A DNA stretch of 64,000 nt, taken from Arthrobacter zhaoxinii. GTDB lineage: Bacteria; Actinomycetota; Actinomycetes; Actinomycetales; Micrococcaceae. Location: assembly GCF_024385505.1 (NCBI RefSeq), contig NZ_JANFLT010000002.1, positions 248,001-312,000 of the forward strand, given 5' to 3'. The stretch's first letter is position 1, and the number at the start of each line of letters is the position of its first letter. The notes under the pieces were generated by a model. That model was not told where the DNA came from, made no database searches, and was given only the letters and a program-made list of their open reading frames with translations. The translations under genes were made by a program, and so were the position numbers. Shown here piece after piece: positions 36,880-46,353 of the stretch.

Positions 36880-37848
36880 GTGCTGTCTCAGGTTTCGCTC
36901 GACGTCTACCGCTTTGCCGTAAGCCGTCCGGGATGGACGGCCGAGGAGGCTTCCGAAGCCCTGGGGTACACCAGCCGGGCGATCGACACTGCCATCACCG
37001 AGCTGACGGCACGCTGCCTCCTGCTGAAGCAGGCCGCCGACTGCCCCAGCTACACGGCCGTGTCCCCCGACGTGGCCCTCGCGGAACTGGTTGATCCGGA
37101 CGAACGGGCTCTGTTGGAACTGCGCGGCAGGATCAATGCCCGCCGCAGGGAGATGGCCTCGCTGACGCCCGCCTACGTTGAGGCACGCAAGCGCCTTGCC
37201 GCCGATTCATCGGTAGAGGTGGTTGAGGATCAGGAGAAAGTCCAGCGGGTCCTGATTGAGTACGGCCGCAGCGCCACCGACCGCGTCCTGATTGCCCGTC
37301 CCGGGCAGGGCGCCAATGCCGACATTCATGAAGAAAGCGTGGAGAAGGATCTGGACCTGCTGCGCAGCGGAGTGCGGCGGCAGACGCTCTACCACGCCAG
37401 CACCCGGGACCATGTGCCCACCCGCAAGGCGGTGGAAATCATTACCGAAGCCGGAGGGCAGTTCCGCACCCTTCCCTACATGCCCCTGCGGACCCTCATT
37501 TTCGATGACAAAGTGGCAGTGGTGGCCCGCGACCTGCATCCCGGCGATGTGGCCGGGCTGGTGGTGCGGGATCCCAACCTGATCCGGATTTTCGGCCTGC
37601 TCTTCGAGTTCGCGTGGGGCCTGGCGGAACCGTTCCTGACGGACAATCCGGGCCGGGAGGACCTCACCAGCACGCAGCGGGCGGTATTCACGGCGCTGGC
37701 GTCCGGGTATTCGGATGAGGCGATTGCCCGCCGGGTGGGGATCAGCGTGCGCACCTGCCGCCGCCACATCGCCTGGATGCTGGAAGAGCTGGGTGCGGAG
37801 AGCCGCTTCCAGGCCGGGATCAAAGCGCACAAGGCCGGCTGGATCTAG
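36880..37848 (+). CDS. LuxR-type regulator with TrmB-like N-terminus
   Basis: 322 residues from the GTG at 36880 with AAAGGA seven bases upstream; the frame is open further upstream. Residues 1-60 form a winged-helix/TrmB-like module (VYRFAVSRPGWTAEEASEALGYTSRAIDTAITEL), the middle is a phospholipase-D-like sensor region (YHASTRDHVPTRKAVEII), and residues 255-310 are a LuxR helix-turn-helix (LTSTQRAVFTALASGYSDEAIARRVGISVRTCRRHI). Regulators of this build are common next to small specialised-metabolite loci in actinobacteria. It is divergent from the MKSWDWF operon, which it probably controls. Confidence 0.85.
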   Translation: MLSQVSLDVYRFAVSRPGWTAEEASEALGYTSRAIDTAITELTARCLLLKQAADCPSYTAVSPDVALAELVDPDERALLELRGRINARRREMASLTPAYVEARKRLAADSSVEVVEDQEKVQRVLIEYGRSATDRVLIARPGQGANADIHEESVEKDLDLLRSGVRRQTLYHASTRDHVPTRKAVEIITEAGGQFRTLPYMPLRTLIFDDKVAVVARDLHPGDVAGLVVRDPNLIRIFGLLFEFAWGLAEPFLTDNPGREDLTSTQRAVFTALASGYSDEAIARRVGISVRTCRRHIAWMLEELGAESRFQAGIKAHKAGWI

Positions 37849-37917
37849 GCCCTGCGGCAACCCTGTGTACTAAACAGCCGTTGCCTGACAGTCAACCGAG
37901 CGGGTTAGCATGGGGGC

Positions 37918-39213
37918 ATGACCCGCGAGGACTTCTCCGATGCCGTAGAACTGCCCGTCGACACCATGGCCGCGCTGGAGCGTGCCGCCGGTTCCCACCG
38001 CCACGAGGTGCTGTTCTCCAACCGCGCCTTCCACATCAAGCAGTCGGCGGTGCGCGATGTCTTCGATATTTCCATCCGCCCCGGCCTGATCTCCCTGGCC
38101 GGCGGCAGCCCCTACCTGCACTCCCTCCCCCTGGAAGAACTGGGCCGGACCGCCCAGCGGATCATCGCCGACCACGGGCTGGAGGCGCTGCAGTACGGCG
38201 GCGGACAGGGCATGGAAGAACTGCGCAGGCAGGCCTGCGAGGTGATGGCGGCGGAGGGGATTCTCGACGCCGATCCGGCGGACATCGTCATCACCACAGG
38301 CTCACAGTCTGCACAGGACGTCGCGGCCAAGGTTTTCTGCGATCCCGGAGACGTCATCCTCTGCGAGGACCCCACCTACGTAGGGGCACTGAATGCCTTC
38401 GAAGCCTACGAGGTCGACGTGCGCACCGTGCCGATGGACGACGGCGGCCTCGTTCCGGACGCGCTCGAACAGCGGATCCGCGAGCTGCGGGCAGAGGGGA
38501 AGACCATCAAGCTGCTCTACACCATCCCCAGTTTCAACAACCCCAGCGGTGTCACCCTGACCGCCGGGCGCCGGCAGGCCGTAGTGGAGATCTGTCGGCG
38601 GAACAACATCCTGATCCTCGAGGACAATCCGTACGGCCTCCTCCGGTTCGACGGCGAACCGCTGGCTCCGATGCGCGCCGGGAACCCCCAGGACGTCCTG
38701 TACCTGGGCTCGTTCTCCAAGATTTTCGCTCCCGGGGTCCGGCTCGGCTGGGCGCTGGTCCCCCGCCACCTCTACCGGCGTTTCTACCTCGCCTGCGAGG
38801 CCGTTGTCCTCTGCCCCTCCCCCTTGACCCAGATGCTGGTCTCGGCGTACCTGCGCGAATACGACTGGATGGGCCACGTGCGCAGTTCCCGCACCCTCTA
38901 CGCCGAGCGCTGCTCGTCGATGCTGGCTGCACTGGAGGCACAGATGCCCGAGGGTGTTTCGTGGACCCGTCCGGACGGCGGGTTCTTCATCTGGGTGACG
39001 CTGCCCGAGGGCGTGGACACCTATCCCCTGCTGTATGAAGCCATCGACGCCGGGACGGTCTTCATTCCCGGCGCGGCCTTCACGCCCGGCGAGGGGCCCT
39101 CGAACAAGCTGCGCCTGGCCTTCAGCGCAGTTTCCCCCGAGGACATTACCGAAGGCGTACGCCGCCTGGCGCCCATCCTGAGGGCCGCCGTCGACGCCGC
39201 AAAGGTCCGCTGA
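37918..39213 (+). CDS. PLP-dependent aminotransferase, LysN/2-aminoadipate type
   Basis: 431 residues, ATG at 37918. A fold-type I aminotransferase with the PLP lysine in YLGSFSKIFAPGVRLGW near residue 270, the NNPSG motif (YTIPSFNNPSGVTLT) and the carboxylate-binding Arg in NKLRLAFS. Resembles the aminotransferase half of MocR/LysN proteins but lacks a GntR domain. It acts on aromatic, 2-aminoadipate or branched amino acids. A TAGCAT hexamer ends six bases before the ATG with no ribosome-binding site, so the transcript is probably leaderless. Convergent with the bkd operon. Confidence 0.88.
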   Translation: MTREDFSDAVELPVDTMAALERAAGSHRHEVLFSNRAFHIKQSAVRDVFDISIRPGLISLAGGSPYLHSLPLEELGRTAQRIIADHGLEALQYGGGQGMEELRRQACEVMAAEGILDADPADIVITTGSQSAQDVAAKVFCDPGDVILCEDPTYVGALNAFEAYEVDVRTVPMDDGGLVPDALEQRIRELRAEGKTIKLLYTIPSFNNPSGVTLTAGRRQAVVEICRRNNILILEDNPYGLLRFDGEPLAPMRAGNPQDVLYLGSFSKIFAPGVRLGWALVPRHLYRRFYLACEAVVLCPSPLTQMLVSAYLREYDWMGHVRSSRTLYAERCSSMLAALEAQMPEGVSWTRPDGGFFIWVTLPEGVDTYPLLYEAIDAGTVFIPGAAFTPGEGPSNKLRLAFSAVSPEDITEGVRRLAPILRAAVDAAKVR

Positions 39214-39219
39214 GGTTCC

Positions 39220-40704
39220 TTAGCCCAGCAGCAGTGCGGGTTCTTCCAGGATCGCCGCAACGTCGGCCATAAAGCGGGCCGAGAGGTCGCCGTCGACCAC
39301 GCGGTGGTCGAAGGAGCCGCCCAGGGTGGTGATCCAGCGCGGCACCACCTCGCCGTCGACCACCCAGGGCTTTTGCTTGATGGTTCCAAACGCCACAATG
39401 GCCACTTCCCCGGGGTTGATGATCGGGGTGCCCGTATCGATGCCGAGGGACCCGATGTTGGTGACGGTCAGGGTGCCGCCCCGCATGTCGGCCGGCGGTG
39501 TCCTGCCTTCCCGCGCCGTTGCCGCAAGGGTGTTGAGCGCAATCGCAAGTTCCTTCAGTGAAAGCTCCTGCGCCTCCTTGATATTGGGCACCATCAGCCC
39601 GCGCGGCGTGGCTGCTGCAATACCGAGATTCATGAAGTGCTTGACCAGGATCTCGTCGCCCGCCCAGGTGGCGTTTACGGACGGGTTGCGTGCGGCAGCC
39701 CAGATGACGGCTTTCGCCAGGATCAGCAGCGGCGAGACCCGGATACCCTCAAAGTCCTTCGACGCCTTCAACCGCCGAACGAACTCCATGGTCCGGGACG
39801 CATCCACGTCCACGAAAATGCTGACATGGGGTGCGCTGAACGCGCTTTCCACCATTGCTTTCGCCGTGGCTCGCCGTACTCCCTTGACAGGAATGCGTTC
39901 AATCCGTGAATCATCCGCTCCGGGGCCGGGTGACCAGAACTCGCCGGCCGACTCACGCTCTGCCTCACGCTGGGCCTGGTAACTCATCAGGTCCTGTTTG
40001 GTGACCTCGCCGCTGACGCCCGTGGCGGTGACGTCCGCCAGGTTGATACCCAGGTCCTTTGCGGCCTTGCGTACCGGCGGCTTGGCCAGCACGCGCTGGA
40101 TCAGCCGGTTGACCCGGTCCTGGACTGCTGCGGTGCCGGACGGCGCCGGGATTTCGGACGGGGCGGGGATATGGGCCTGGGGGGCTGCCGGAGCGGGGGC
40201 CGGGGCCGGATCCGCTGCCGGAACGGGCCTGGCCTCCGCCGGAGTCACGGGCGAAGGCGTACCGGAAGCCGAGGGACGGCGGGGGCGGCGGCGCACCGCG
40301 TCGGGCTTCGGGCCGGCACCCGTCAGGGAGGCGCGCGGAGCTTCTGCCGCAGGCGCGGGTTCCTTCATTGCAGGGGCGGGTGCCTGGGGTGCCGCCGGAA
40401 CGGTCTCCGGTGCGGCAGCTTCGGTGCTTACTTCCGGCGTCGGCGTCGTGGATCCGGCACCGCTGTCGACCGTCACGCTGATGATGGGCGTGCCGACGTC
40501 GACCGTTTCGCCTTCCGCAACCATGAGGGCAGAAACCGTGCCGGCGTACGGTGAGGGCAGCTCCACCAGGGACTTGGCGGTTTCGATCTCCACGATCACG
40601 TCATTGACGGCAACGGTGTCCCCCGGGGAGACCTTCCACTGCACGATATCGGCTTCGGTAAGGCCTTCGCCCACGTCCGGCAGGCGGAATGTCTTTTCAG
40701 TCAT
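39220..40704 (-). CDS. bkdC: 2-oxoacid dehydrogenase E2 (dihydrolipoamide acyltransferase)
   Basis: 494 residues from the ATG at 40702-40704. Lipoyl domain at residues 1-80 with the acceptor Lys in [14 protein letters not shown], an Ala/Pro-rich linker (about 80-210), a peripheral-subunit-binding domain ([24 protein letters not shown]) and the catalytic domain ending with [18 protein letters not shown] (His and Asp of the active site). It transfers the acyl group to CoA. Third gene of the E1alpha-E1beta-E2 operon. Confidence 0.93.
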   Translation of the reverse strand: MTEKTFRLPDVGEGLTEADIVQWKVSPGDTVAVNDVIVEIETAKSLVELPSPYAGTVSALMVAEGETVDVGTPIISVTVDSGAGSTTPTPEVSTEAAAPETVPAAPQAPAPAMKEPAPAAEAPRASLTGAGPKPDAVRRRPRRPSASGTPSPVTPAEARPVPAADPAPAPAPAAPQAHIPAPSEIPAPSGTAAVQDRVNRLIQRVLAKPPVRKAAKDLGINLADVTATGVSGEVTKQDLMSYQAQREAERESAGEFWSPGPGADDSRIERIPVKGVRRATAKAMVESAFSAPHVSIFVDVDASRTMEFVRRLKASKDFEGIRVSPLLILAKAVIWAAARNPSVNATWAGDEILVKHFMNLGIAAATPRGLMVPNIKEAQELSLKELAIALNTLAATAREGRTPPADMRGGTLTVTNIGSLGIDTGTPIINPGEVAIVAFGTIKQKPWVVDGEVVPRWITTLGGSFDHRVVDGDLSARFMADVAAILEEPALLLG

Positions 40705-40750
40705 GGCAACTCGTTCTCGATTATCGGCTGTGGGCGGGCGGACAGGCTCA

Positions 40751-41728
40751 TCAGTACGCGAAGGACCGGTCCAGCGCCTCAAGGAGGCGGTCGATGTCCG
40801 GCAGGTAGTGCTCTTCGACCTTCGCCACCGGATACGGCATGTGGAATCCGCCGACGCGCAGTACCGGGGCCTCAAGGGACAGGAAGGCGCGTTCGGCCAC
40901 CCGTGCGGCAATTTCGCCGCCGATTCCGCCGAAGGTCGGTGCCTCGTGGGTGACGATCAGCCGTCCGGTTTTGCGCACGGACTCGGTCACGGTGTCGAAG
41001 TCGATGGGGGAAATGGACCGCAGATCCACCACCTCCACGGACCGTCCGTCTTCCTCCGCGGCGGCGGCGGCGGCCAGGGCAACGGGGACCAGCGGCCCGT
41101 ACGCCACGATGGTGGCGTCGGTTCCTTCGCGGACAATATGCGCAGAGAACGGGTCCGAAGTGGGCGCAGTGGTGTCGACGTCGCCCTTGAGCCAGTAGCG
41201 GCGCTTGGGTTCAAAGACGATAACCGGGTCCTTGCAGGCCACGGCCTGCTGGATCATCCAGTAGGCGTCCTGCGGGTTCGACGGCGTGATGATGCGCAGG
41301 CCTGCGGTATGGGCGAAGAGTGCTTCGGGTGATTCCGAGTGGTGCTCAATGGAGCCGATGCCGCCGCCGTAGGGGATGCGGATGACCACGGGTGCGCTGA
41401 GCGTACCTTCGCTGCGGGAGTGCATTTTCGCCAGCTGGGTGGTGATCTGGTTGAAGCCCGGGAAAACGAACCCGTCGAACTGGATTTCGCAGACGGGCAG
41501 GTAGCCGCGCAGGGCCAGGCCGATGGCCGTGCCGATGATTCCGGATTCGGCCAGCGGGGTGTCCATAACGCGGTCTGCGCCGAAGTCCGCTTTCAGGCCT
41601 TCGGTGACGCGGTAGACGCCGCCGAGGGAACCGATGTCCTCGCCCATCAGCAGCGAGTTGGGGTGCGATTCGAGGGCTGCGCGCAGGCCGGCGTTGATGG
41701 CCTTGGCCATGGTCATGGTGGTGCTCAT
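40751..41728 (-). CDS. bkdB: 2-oxoacid dehydrogenase E1 beta subunit
   Basis: 325 residues, ATG overlapping the E1alpha stop as ATGA. Transketolase-type pyrimidine domain ([36 protein letters not shown]) and C-terminal transketolase domain ([17 protein letters not shown]). With the alpha subunit it forms a heterotetrameric TPP-dependent decarboxylase. Since actinobacteria normally use the single-chain AceE for pyruvate, a separate E1alpha/E1beta most likely serves branched-chain 2-oxoacids from Val, Leu and Ile. Confidence 0.93.
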   Translation of the reverse strand: MSTTMTMAKAINAGLRAALESHPNSLLMGEDIGSLGGVYRVTEGLKADFGADRVMDTPLAESGIIGTAIGLALRGYLPVCEIQFDGFVFPGFNQITTQLAKMHSRSEGTLSAPVVIRIPYGGGIGSIEHHSESPEALFAHTAGLRIITPSNPQDAYWMIQQAVACKDPVIVFEPKRRYWLKGDVDTTAPTSDPFSAHIVREGTDATIVAYGPLVPVALAAAAAAEEDGRSVEVVDLRSISPIDFDTVTESVRKTGRLIVTHEAPTFGGIGGEIAARVAERAFLSLEAPVLRVGGFHMPYPVAKVEEHYLPDIDRLLEALDRSFAY

Positions 41729-42951
41729 GCGTTGTGCTCCCGGGAGGCGGGGTCGGAGGTGGCGGGGTTGGCGTCGTCGTCGGCGCCGGCGAATCCGGCT
41801 TCGTACCGGCGGTGCTCATCCAGTTCCTCGCGGATCAGCGGGTGGGCCTCGGCGTACACATCGGCGAAGGCGTCCTCGAAGCCCGGGGCTTCCATCTGCT
41901 GGACGTTTTCACGGAGCCGGACCGCCATGGTGCGGCCTTCCTCGCGGAGCTCTTCGAAGAAGGCGTCGTCGGCCAGCCCCTGGCTGCGCAGGTACTTTTC
42001 CATCCGCAGCAGCGGGTCCCGGTCCAGCCAGGCTTCCTCATCAGCGCTGAGGCGGTACTTGGTGGGGTCGTCCGCCGTCGTATGTGCGCTCATCCGGTAG
42101 GTGAAGGCCTCGATGAGGACAGGACCTCCGCCCGAGCGGGCGTGTTCCAGCGCCCAGCGGGTGACCGCATGGACGGCCAGGACGTCGTTGCCGTCCACCC
42201 GGACTCCGGGGAAGCCGTAGCCCTGCGCCCTGTTGGCCAGCGGGATCCGTGACTGGACTTCGGTCGGAACGGAAATGGCCCAGTGGTTGTTTTGGCAGAA
42301 GAAGACCACCGGTGCGTTGTAGGACGCGGCGAAGACCATGCCCTCGTGCACGTCGCCTTCGGAGCTCGCGCCGTCGCCGAAGTACGCCACCGTGGCGGCT
42401 TCGGGCAGCATGGGATCCACCAGCCGGTCGCGGGCCATTCCCATGGCGTAACCGACGGCGTGCGGCACCTGCGCGGCCAGTACAAGCGTGTAGAGGTGGA
42501 AGTTTGCCTCCCGGGGATCCCAGCCGCCGTGGGAGATGCCGCGGAAGCGCCGAAGCAGGTGGGCAAGTTCCAGGCCGCGGGTGTACGCGACGCCGTGCTC
42601 CCGGTAGGTGGGGAAAACGTAGTCCTGAGGCATCAGGGCACGGCCGGAACCGATCTGCGCGCCTTCCTGGCCGGTGAGCGGAACCCACATCACGAGTTCA
42701 CCCTGCCGCTGAAGCGCAGTGGCCTCTTCGTCGAACCGGCGGACCAGGAACATGTCCCGGTAGAACCCGCGGAGTTCGTCGGGGGTCAGGTCCTGGACGT
42801 AGCTGCTGTAGGTGTCGTCCTGCAGGAGCTCCCCGTCGATGGTTAGCAGCTGAACCATATCCGGGACAGGGTTCTCCTCGGGAGCACCCATGAGGGATTG
42901 CTCGAGTCCGGCCGAGTCGAACTCACTGGCCGGCAAGTGTCCTACGTCCAT
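41725..42951 (-). CDS. bkdA: 2-oxoacid dehydrogenase E1 alpha subunit
   Basis: 408 residues from the ATG at 42949-42951, with GAGGAG six bases upstream; the frame is open to 43053. TPP-binding motif GDGASSEGDVHEGMVFAASYNAPVVFFCQNN near residues 190-220 and the RMSAHTTADDPTKYR phosphorylation-loop-like segment. First gene of the operon and decarboxylating subunit. The preceding gap holds AT-rich promoter-like DNA, including a GAATATATTC palindrome. Confidence 0.93.
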   Translation of the reverse strand: MDVGHLPASEFDSAGLEQSLMGAPEENPVPDMVQLLTIDGELLQDDTYSSYVQDLTPDELRGFYRDMFLVRRFDEEATALQRQGELVMWVPLTGQEGAQIGSGRALMPQDYVFPTYREHGVAYTRGLELAHLLRRFRGISHGGWDPREANFHLYTLVLAAQVPHAVGYAMGMARDRLVDPMLPEAATVAYFGDGASSEGDVHEGMVFAASYNAPVVFFCQNNHWAISVPTEVQSRIPLANRAQGYGFPGVRVDGNDVLAVHAVTRWALEHARSGGGPVLIEAFTYRMSAHTTADDPTKYRLSADEEAWLDRDPLLRMEKYLRSQGLADDAFFEELREEGRTMAVRLRENVQQMEAPGFEDAFADVYAEAHPLIREELDEHRRYEAGFAGADDDANPATSDPASREHNA

Positions 42952-43094
42952 GCCTACTCCTCGCCTGGACAGCCGAAAGCCGCACCGCGCTAGAAATATA
43001 CCTCTCCGAGAATATATTCCCGGTGTTGCATATAAGTGGAAGTTACCTTCCAAAGCCTAACGACGGCGCGGCTTCAGCCCCTACCTAAGACACG
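42952..43094. promoter_or_regulatory. Promoter region of the bkd operon
   Basis: An unusually AT-rich stretch for this genome, with a perfect GAATATATTC palindrome at 43010-43019 and GGAAG-ttac-CTTCC at 43037-43050. Lrp/AsnC-type regulators favour such AT-rich palindromes and commonly govern bkd operons, but no such regulator lies nearby. Confidence 0.45.
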
Positions 43095-44234
43095 CTAGGA
43101 AACGCGCGGGCCTTTTGTATAGGTCGCACATAACGCGAGGAACCGCGTGTTTGCATCCTCTTCGCCAATGGTCACTCTCACACCCTCATTGCCGAAGGCC
43201 CGTACAGCCAGGGCCTGCTGCTCCGCCAGAGCTGCAAATTCGGGGGTATTCCCGCCCAGGTCCAGCCAGACAAAGTTGCCCTGTGCCGACGGAATGGACC
43301 AGCCCAGCGCCTTCAGCCCTTCCACCACGCGGGTCCGTTCAGCAACCAGTCCTTGTATTCTTTCCACAACTTGGTCGTGGTGCCGCAGGGAGGCCACGGC
43401 AGCCTGTTCGGCAATCGTGGAGACGGCGAACGGCACGGCTGCTACGCGGAGATGCTGGGTGATGGGAGCGTGCGACACGGAGTAGCCCACGCGCAGTCCG
43501 GCCAGGCCTGCACCCTTGGAAAACGTCCGCAGCACCACCACGTTGGGGTGGCTACGGTACATATCGATGCCGTTGACCGCGTCGTCGTCCCGCACGAAGT
43601 CCTCGTACGCTTCGTCAATCACCACGATCACGTTGGACGGAACCCGCCGGAGGAAATCCTCCACCTGGGCCGTAGTCAGTACCGGGCCGGTCGGGTTGTT
43701 GGGAGTGCACAGCAGAATCACCTTGGTCCGCTCGGTGACGGCTTCGACCATGGCATCCAGGTTGTGGGTGCCGTCGGCGTTCAGCGGCACCTGGACGCTT
43801 TCAGCACCGGCCAGGCCCACACTGATGGGGTACGCCTCAAAGGAACGCCATGGGTAGATGACCTCGTCTGCCGTGCCGTCCGGGTTTTGTCCGGCAAAGG
43901 TGGCGAGCAGCTGGTTCAGCGCTCCCAGGCTGCCGCCGCCCGTCACGATGTCTTCTGCGGGAACGTCCAGGAACGCGGAGAGCTCATTGCGCAGCGCCGT
44001 GGAGAGCGGGTCGGGATAGCGGTTCACGGTTGCGGCGGTGCTTATCGCTTCCAGCACGGCGGGGAGCGGCGGGTACGGGTTCTCGTTGGAGGACAGCTTG
44101 TAGCTCTGGATTCCTTCAACAGCCACCGGCGGCTTGCCTGCCGTGTATTGCGGCAGCTTCCCGATAACGGGCCGTGGGGTGATGCCGGGTACGGGAATTT
44201 CAGCTGCGTCGGTGTCATTCTCGGTAGTGGTCAT
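43095..44234 (-). CDS. hisC: Histidinol-phosphate/aromatic aminotransferase
   Basis: 379 residues, ATG start. PLP lysine in LRTFSKGAGLAGLRVGY; SSNENPYPPLPAV and YPDPLSTALRNEL near the N terminus and TPNNPTGPVLT in the middle are HisC signatures. The enzyme makes histidinol phosphate in histidine synthesis; a second, solitary copy such as this often works as a phenylalanine aminotransferase (Pat). No other his gene is near, which favours a broad aromatic role. Confidence 0.85.
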   Translation of the reverse strand: MTTTENDTDAAEIPVPGITPRPVIGKLPQYTAGKPPVAVEGIQSYKLSSNENPYPPLPAVLEAISTAATVNRYPDPLSTALRNELSAFLDVPAEDIVTGGGSLGALNQLLATFAGQNPDGTADEVIYPWRSFEAYPISVGLAGAESVQVPLNADGTHNLDAMVEAVTERTKVILLCTPNNPTGPVLTTAQVEDFLRRVPSNVIVVIDEAYEDFVRDDDAVNGIDMYRSHPNVVVLRTFSKGAGLAGLRVGYSVSHAPITQHLRVAAVPFAVSTIAEQAAVASLRHHDQVVERIQGLVAERTRVVEGLKALGWSIPSAQGNFVWLDLGGNTPEFAALAEQQALAVRAFGNEGVRVTIGEEDANTRFLALCATYTKGPRVS

Positions 44235-44275
44235 GGCGTTAACAGTAATGGTCTCTTTTCTGCCAGCATGGGGGC

Positions 44276-44695
44276 ATGCTCTCTCTGTTGCTGCGGATTG
44301 TCCTGAACGCCGTTGCCCTCTGGGTGGCCGGGTGCCTTTTGCCAGGCCTGACGGTGAGTGCGCCCTCGGGGAGCATAAGCGGGGATCCGGCGATCGACAC
44401 GGTGCTTGCGTATCTGTTTGTCGGCCTGATTTTCGGCGTGGTCAACGCTCTCGTCCGCCCTATAGCCCAGGGACTGACGCTGCCGTTGGCCATTCTGACG
44501 CTGGGGTTGTTCCGAGTGGTCATCAATGCCGCCATGCTTGAGCTCACCGCCTGGCTCAGCAGCTACACCCCCATCCGGTTCGAGGTTGATTCCTTCTTCT
44601 GGACCGCCATTGCCGGTGCAGTTGTCATCAGCGTTGTGTCGCTGGTGTTGGATACGGTGACCGGGAGCCGCCGGCGGGAGCGGAACCGGAGCTAG
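44276..44695 (+). CDS. Phage-holin-4 family membrane protein
   Basis: 139 residues, ATG at 44276. Four hydrophobic helices with a small polar loop (VVNALVRPIAQGLTLPLAILTLGLFRVVINA), matching the conserved 4-helix 'phage holin family' protein of bacteria, not a true phage holin in this context. A CAGCAT hexamer ends six bases before the ATG with GGGGGC between, the same layout as upstream of the 37918 gene, suggesting a leaderless transcript. Divergent from hisC. Confidence 0.82.
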   Translation: MLSLLLRIVLNAVALWVAGCLLPGLTVSAPSGSISGDPAIDTVLAYLFVGLIFGVVNALVRPIAQGLTLPLAILTLGLFRVVINAAMLELTAWLSSYTPIRFEVDSFFWTAIAGAVVISVVSLVLDTVTGSRRRERNRS

Positions 44696-44725
44696 CACCG
44701 TCGCGGCCCGGGTGCGGAAGGCGTC

Positions 44726-46096
44726 TTACCTTCCAGCCCCCACGGGCGGGCGGTATTCGTCCTCTTGTTCCCGCGCCGGCCCCGGCTGTACAACCCGTAC
44801 CGGACGCTGCTGCCGCTCCGGGCGCTCCGGCAGTTTTTCCCGGGAGAGGCGGTAGAGGTGCCTCGTGGCCACGCTTCCGGCCGCAATAGCTGCGCCCAAT
44901 GATTCCAAGGAGGCCTTCAGGGAGGCGTCGTCGCTGGCATCTGCGCGTGCGGCACCCTCCCGGTAATTGTCCAGCCGGTGCGCGGGCCCCAGACCGGCGT
45001 CCTCGCCCTCGGGTGTGGCCACGGGGTTGGTCAGTGTCATGGTGACCCGGTCCGGCGTATCGGGGTTCTGTCTTCCGTCGATTGCGGATACCCAGTCCTG
45101 CACATGCTCCAGGTGCAGTGCCGGCACTCCGGGAGGGAGATCGGTAGCGCCGGTCGGGCTGCCGGCCGTCAGCAGGAACGCCACGTCGTAGTCACTTTCG
45201 GCCGCCAGATTCCCGGCTACATGAGTGGCGTGGTCCCCGCCCTGGCTGTAGCCGGACAGAATGACCGCATCCCCCGCTTCGGCCCCGGCCCGCCGCAGCG
45301 CCTCTGCCACTCCTGCTGTGACATATCGGCTGTCTTCGACGGTGGGTTCCAGAACACCCAGGAAATCGAACACGTTCTCGCTTCCCTCCGAAATGCCGAC
45401 ACCCTGGGTCCCCGGGAGCGTGACAACGAACGCCGGCTTTCCGTCTGTCCCCACAGCCTCGATCACTTCAATTACTCCCGGGTCGTTTTCCCGCTTCAAC
45501 ACTTCCGACCGTCCGAGGACCCAGGTGGCGGTTCCTTCCACCTGAAGCTTTTCCGGCTCTCCGGGAAGGGTCGTTACCTCTACCGGGCGCAGCTTGCCCA
45601 ACCCCGCCGCGGTGATCAGGCCCAGTACGGAGCGCATTGCTATCTCGGAGGTCGGATAGGCAAGGCCCTCTTCGGCCTGGCGGCGAGTAGGAAATCCTTC
45701 TGCCCGGGGGTACGGTCCGGGTGCAATCCAAGGATTCACGGGATAGGGGCCAACGGGAGGAAGCCGTGTCTCAACGCGCCCTTCGACTTCCGCGTAGGCT
45801 CGGGCGCTCCCGCGCACCCCGTCCGCAATTTCGTCGACGGCGGCAGCCGACGTCCTGAGGATGTGCCCCGCTTCCATGATCCGCGACCTGATCCGGTCAG
45901 CCGACGCGGAACCGCCGCCGAACGCACCAACGGCCAGCCAAAGCTCCGTCACCCTCTCCTCGAGTTGCCGCACACGGCCCGTTGTCGATTCCAGCCTGCC
46001 CGCGACCCGGACCAGGTCCTCGTACTGGACCAGGAGCCCGGCAGCCCCTCCCCTCACCTCGTACATCCCCCGGTCTCCGGTCCCCTGCTCCGTCAT
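44726..46096 (-). CDS. Alpha/beta hydrolase with helical N-terminus, WXG100-linked
   Basis: 456 residues from the ATG at 46094-46096. Residues 10-110 are helical with WXG100/LXG-like features (LVRVAGRLESTTGRVRQLEERVTEL; GHILRTSAAAVDEIADGVRGSARAY); the rest holds a lipase-like hydrolase with the GYSQGG elbow near residue 290. No signal peptide. The adjacent WXG100 gene, two bases away, suggests a type VII-associated effector or cell-wall lipase, but the ESX machinery is absent. The Arg/Pro-rich tail is unusual. Confidence 0.72.
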   Translation of the reverse strand: MTEQGTGDRGMYEVRGGAAGLLVQYEDLVRVAGRLESTTGRVRQLEERVTELWLAVGAFGGGSASADRIRSRIMEAGHILRTSAAAVDEIADGVRGSARAYAEVEGRVETRLPPVGPYPVNPWIAPGPYPRAEGFPTRRQAEEGLAYPTSEIAMRSVLGLITAAGLGKLRPVEVTTLPGEPEKLQVEGTATWVLGRSEVLKRENDPGVIEVIEAVGTDGKPAFVVTLPGTQGVGISEGSENVFDFLGVLEPTVEDSRYVTAGVAEALRRAGAEAGDAVILSGYSQGGDHATHVAGNLAAESDYDVAFLLTAGSPTGATDLPPGVPALHLEHVQDWVSAIDGRQNPDTPDRVTMTLTNPVATPEGEDAGLGPAHRLDNYREGAARADASDDASLKASLESLGAAIAAGSVATRHLYRLSREKLPERPERQQRPVRVVQPGPAREQEDEYRPPVGAGR

Positions 46097-46098
46097 GG

Positions 46099-46353
46099 TC
46101 AGCTCCCCGCCGCCAACATGAGCGGATCCTGCTGCAGCTCGACGGCAGCTGACCGCAGCTGCGACGAGACATCGAAAAACCGCTCCGCTGCAGTCAGGAC
46201 TTTGCGCCGGAAGGCATTGGCGGCGCGTGACTCCCATTGGATAATTGCTGCCTCTGCGACCTCCCGTTCCAGCTCGTCGGTTTCTGCTGCAAACGCCAGA
46301 AGCAACCGTTCCGTCTCTTGCGCATACGCTGCCGCTGCCATTTGGTCCACCAC
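46099..46353 (-). CDS. WXG100-like small helical protein
   Basis: 84 residues; GTG start at 46353 or 46350 with GGGAGG upstream. The length and a two-helix layout with a central W-x-S/x-x-A (IIQWESRAANAFRRKV) match WXG100 proteins with a degenerate WxG (WES). It ends two bases before the hydrolase start. Such pairs form a secreted helical partner and its effector in type VII secretion. Confidence 0.65.
   Translation of the reverse strand: MVDQMAAAAYAQETERLLLAFAAETDELEREVAEAAIIQWESRAANAFRRKVLTAAERFFDVSSQLRSAAVELQQDPLMLAAGS

Noticed and set aside
44276-44695. Prophage lysis cassette suggested by the holin-like protein
   Set aside because: This family is widespread on chromosomes and no endolysin or phage gene lies near.
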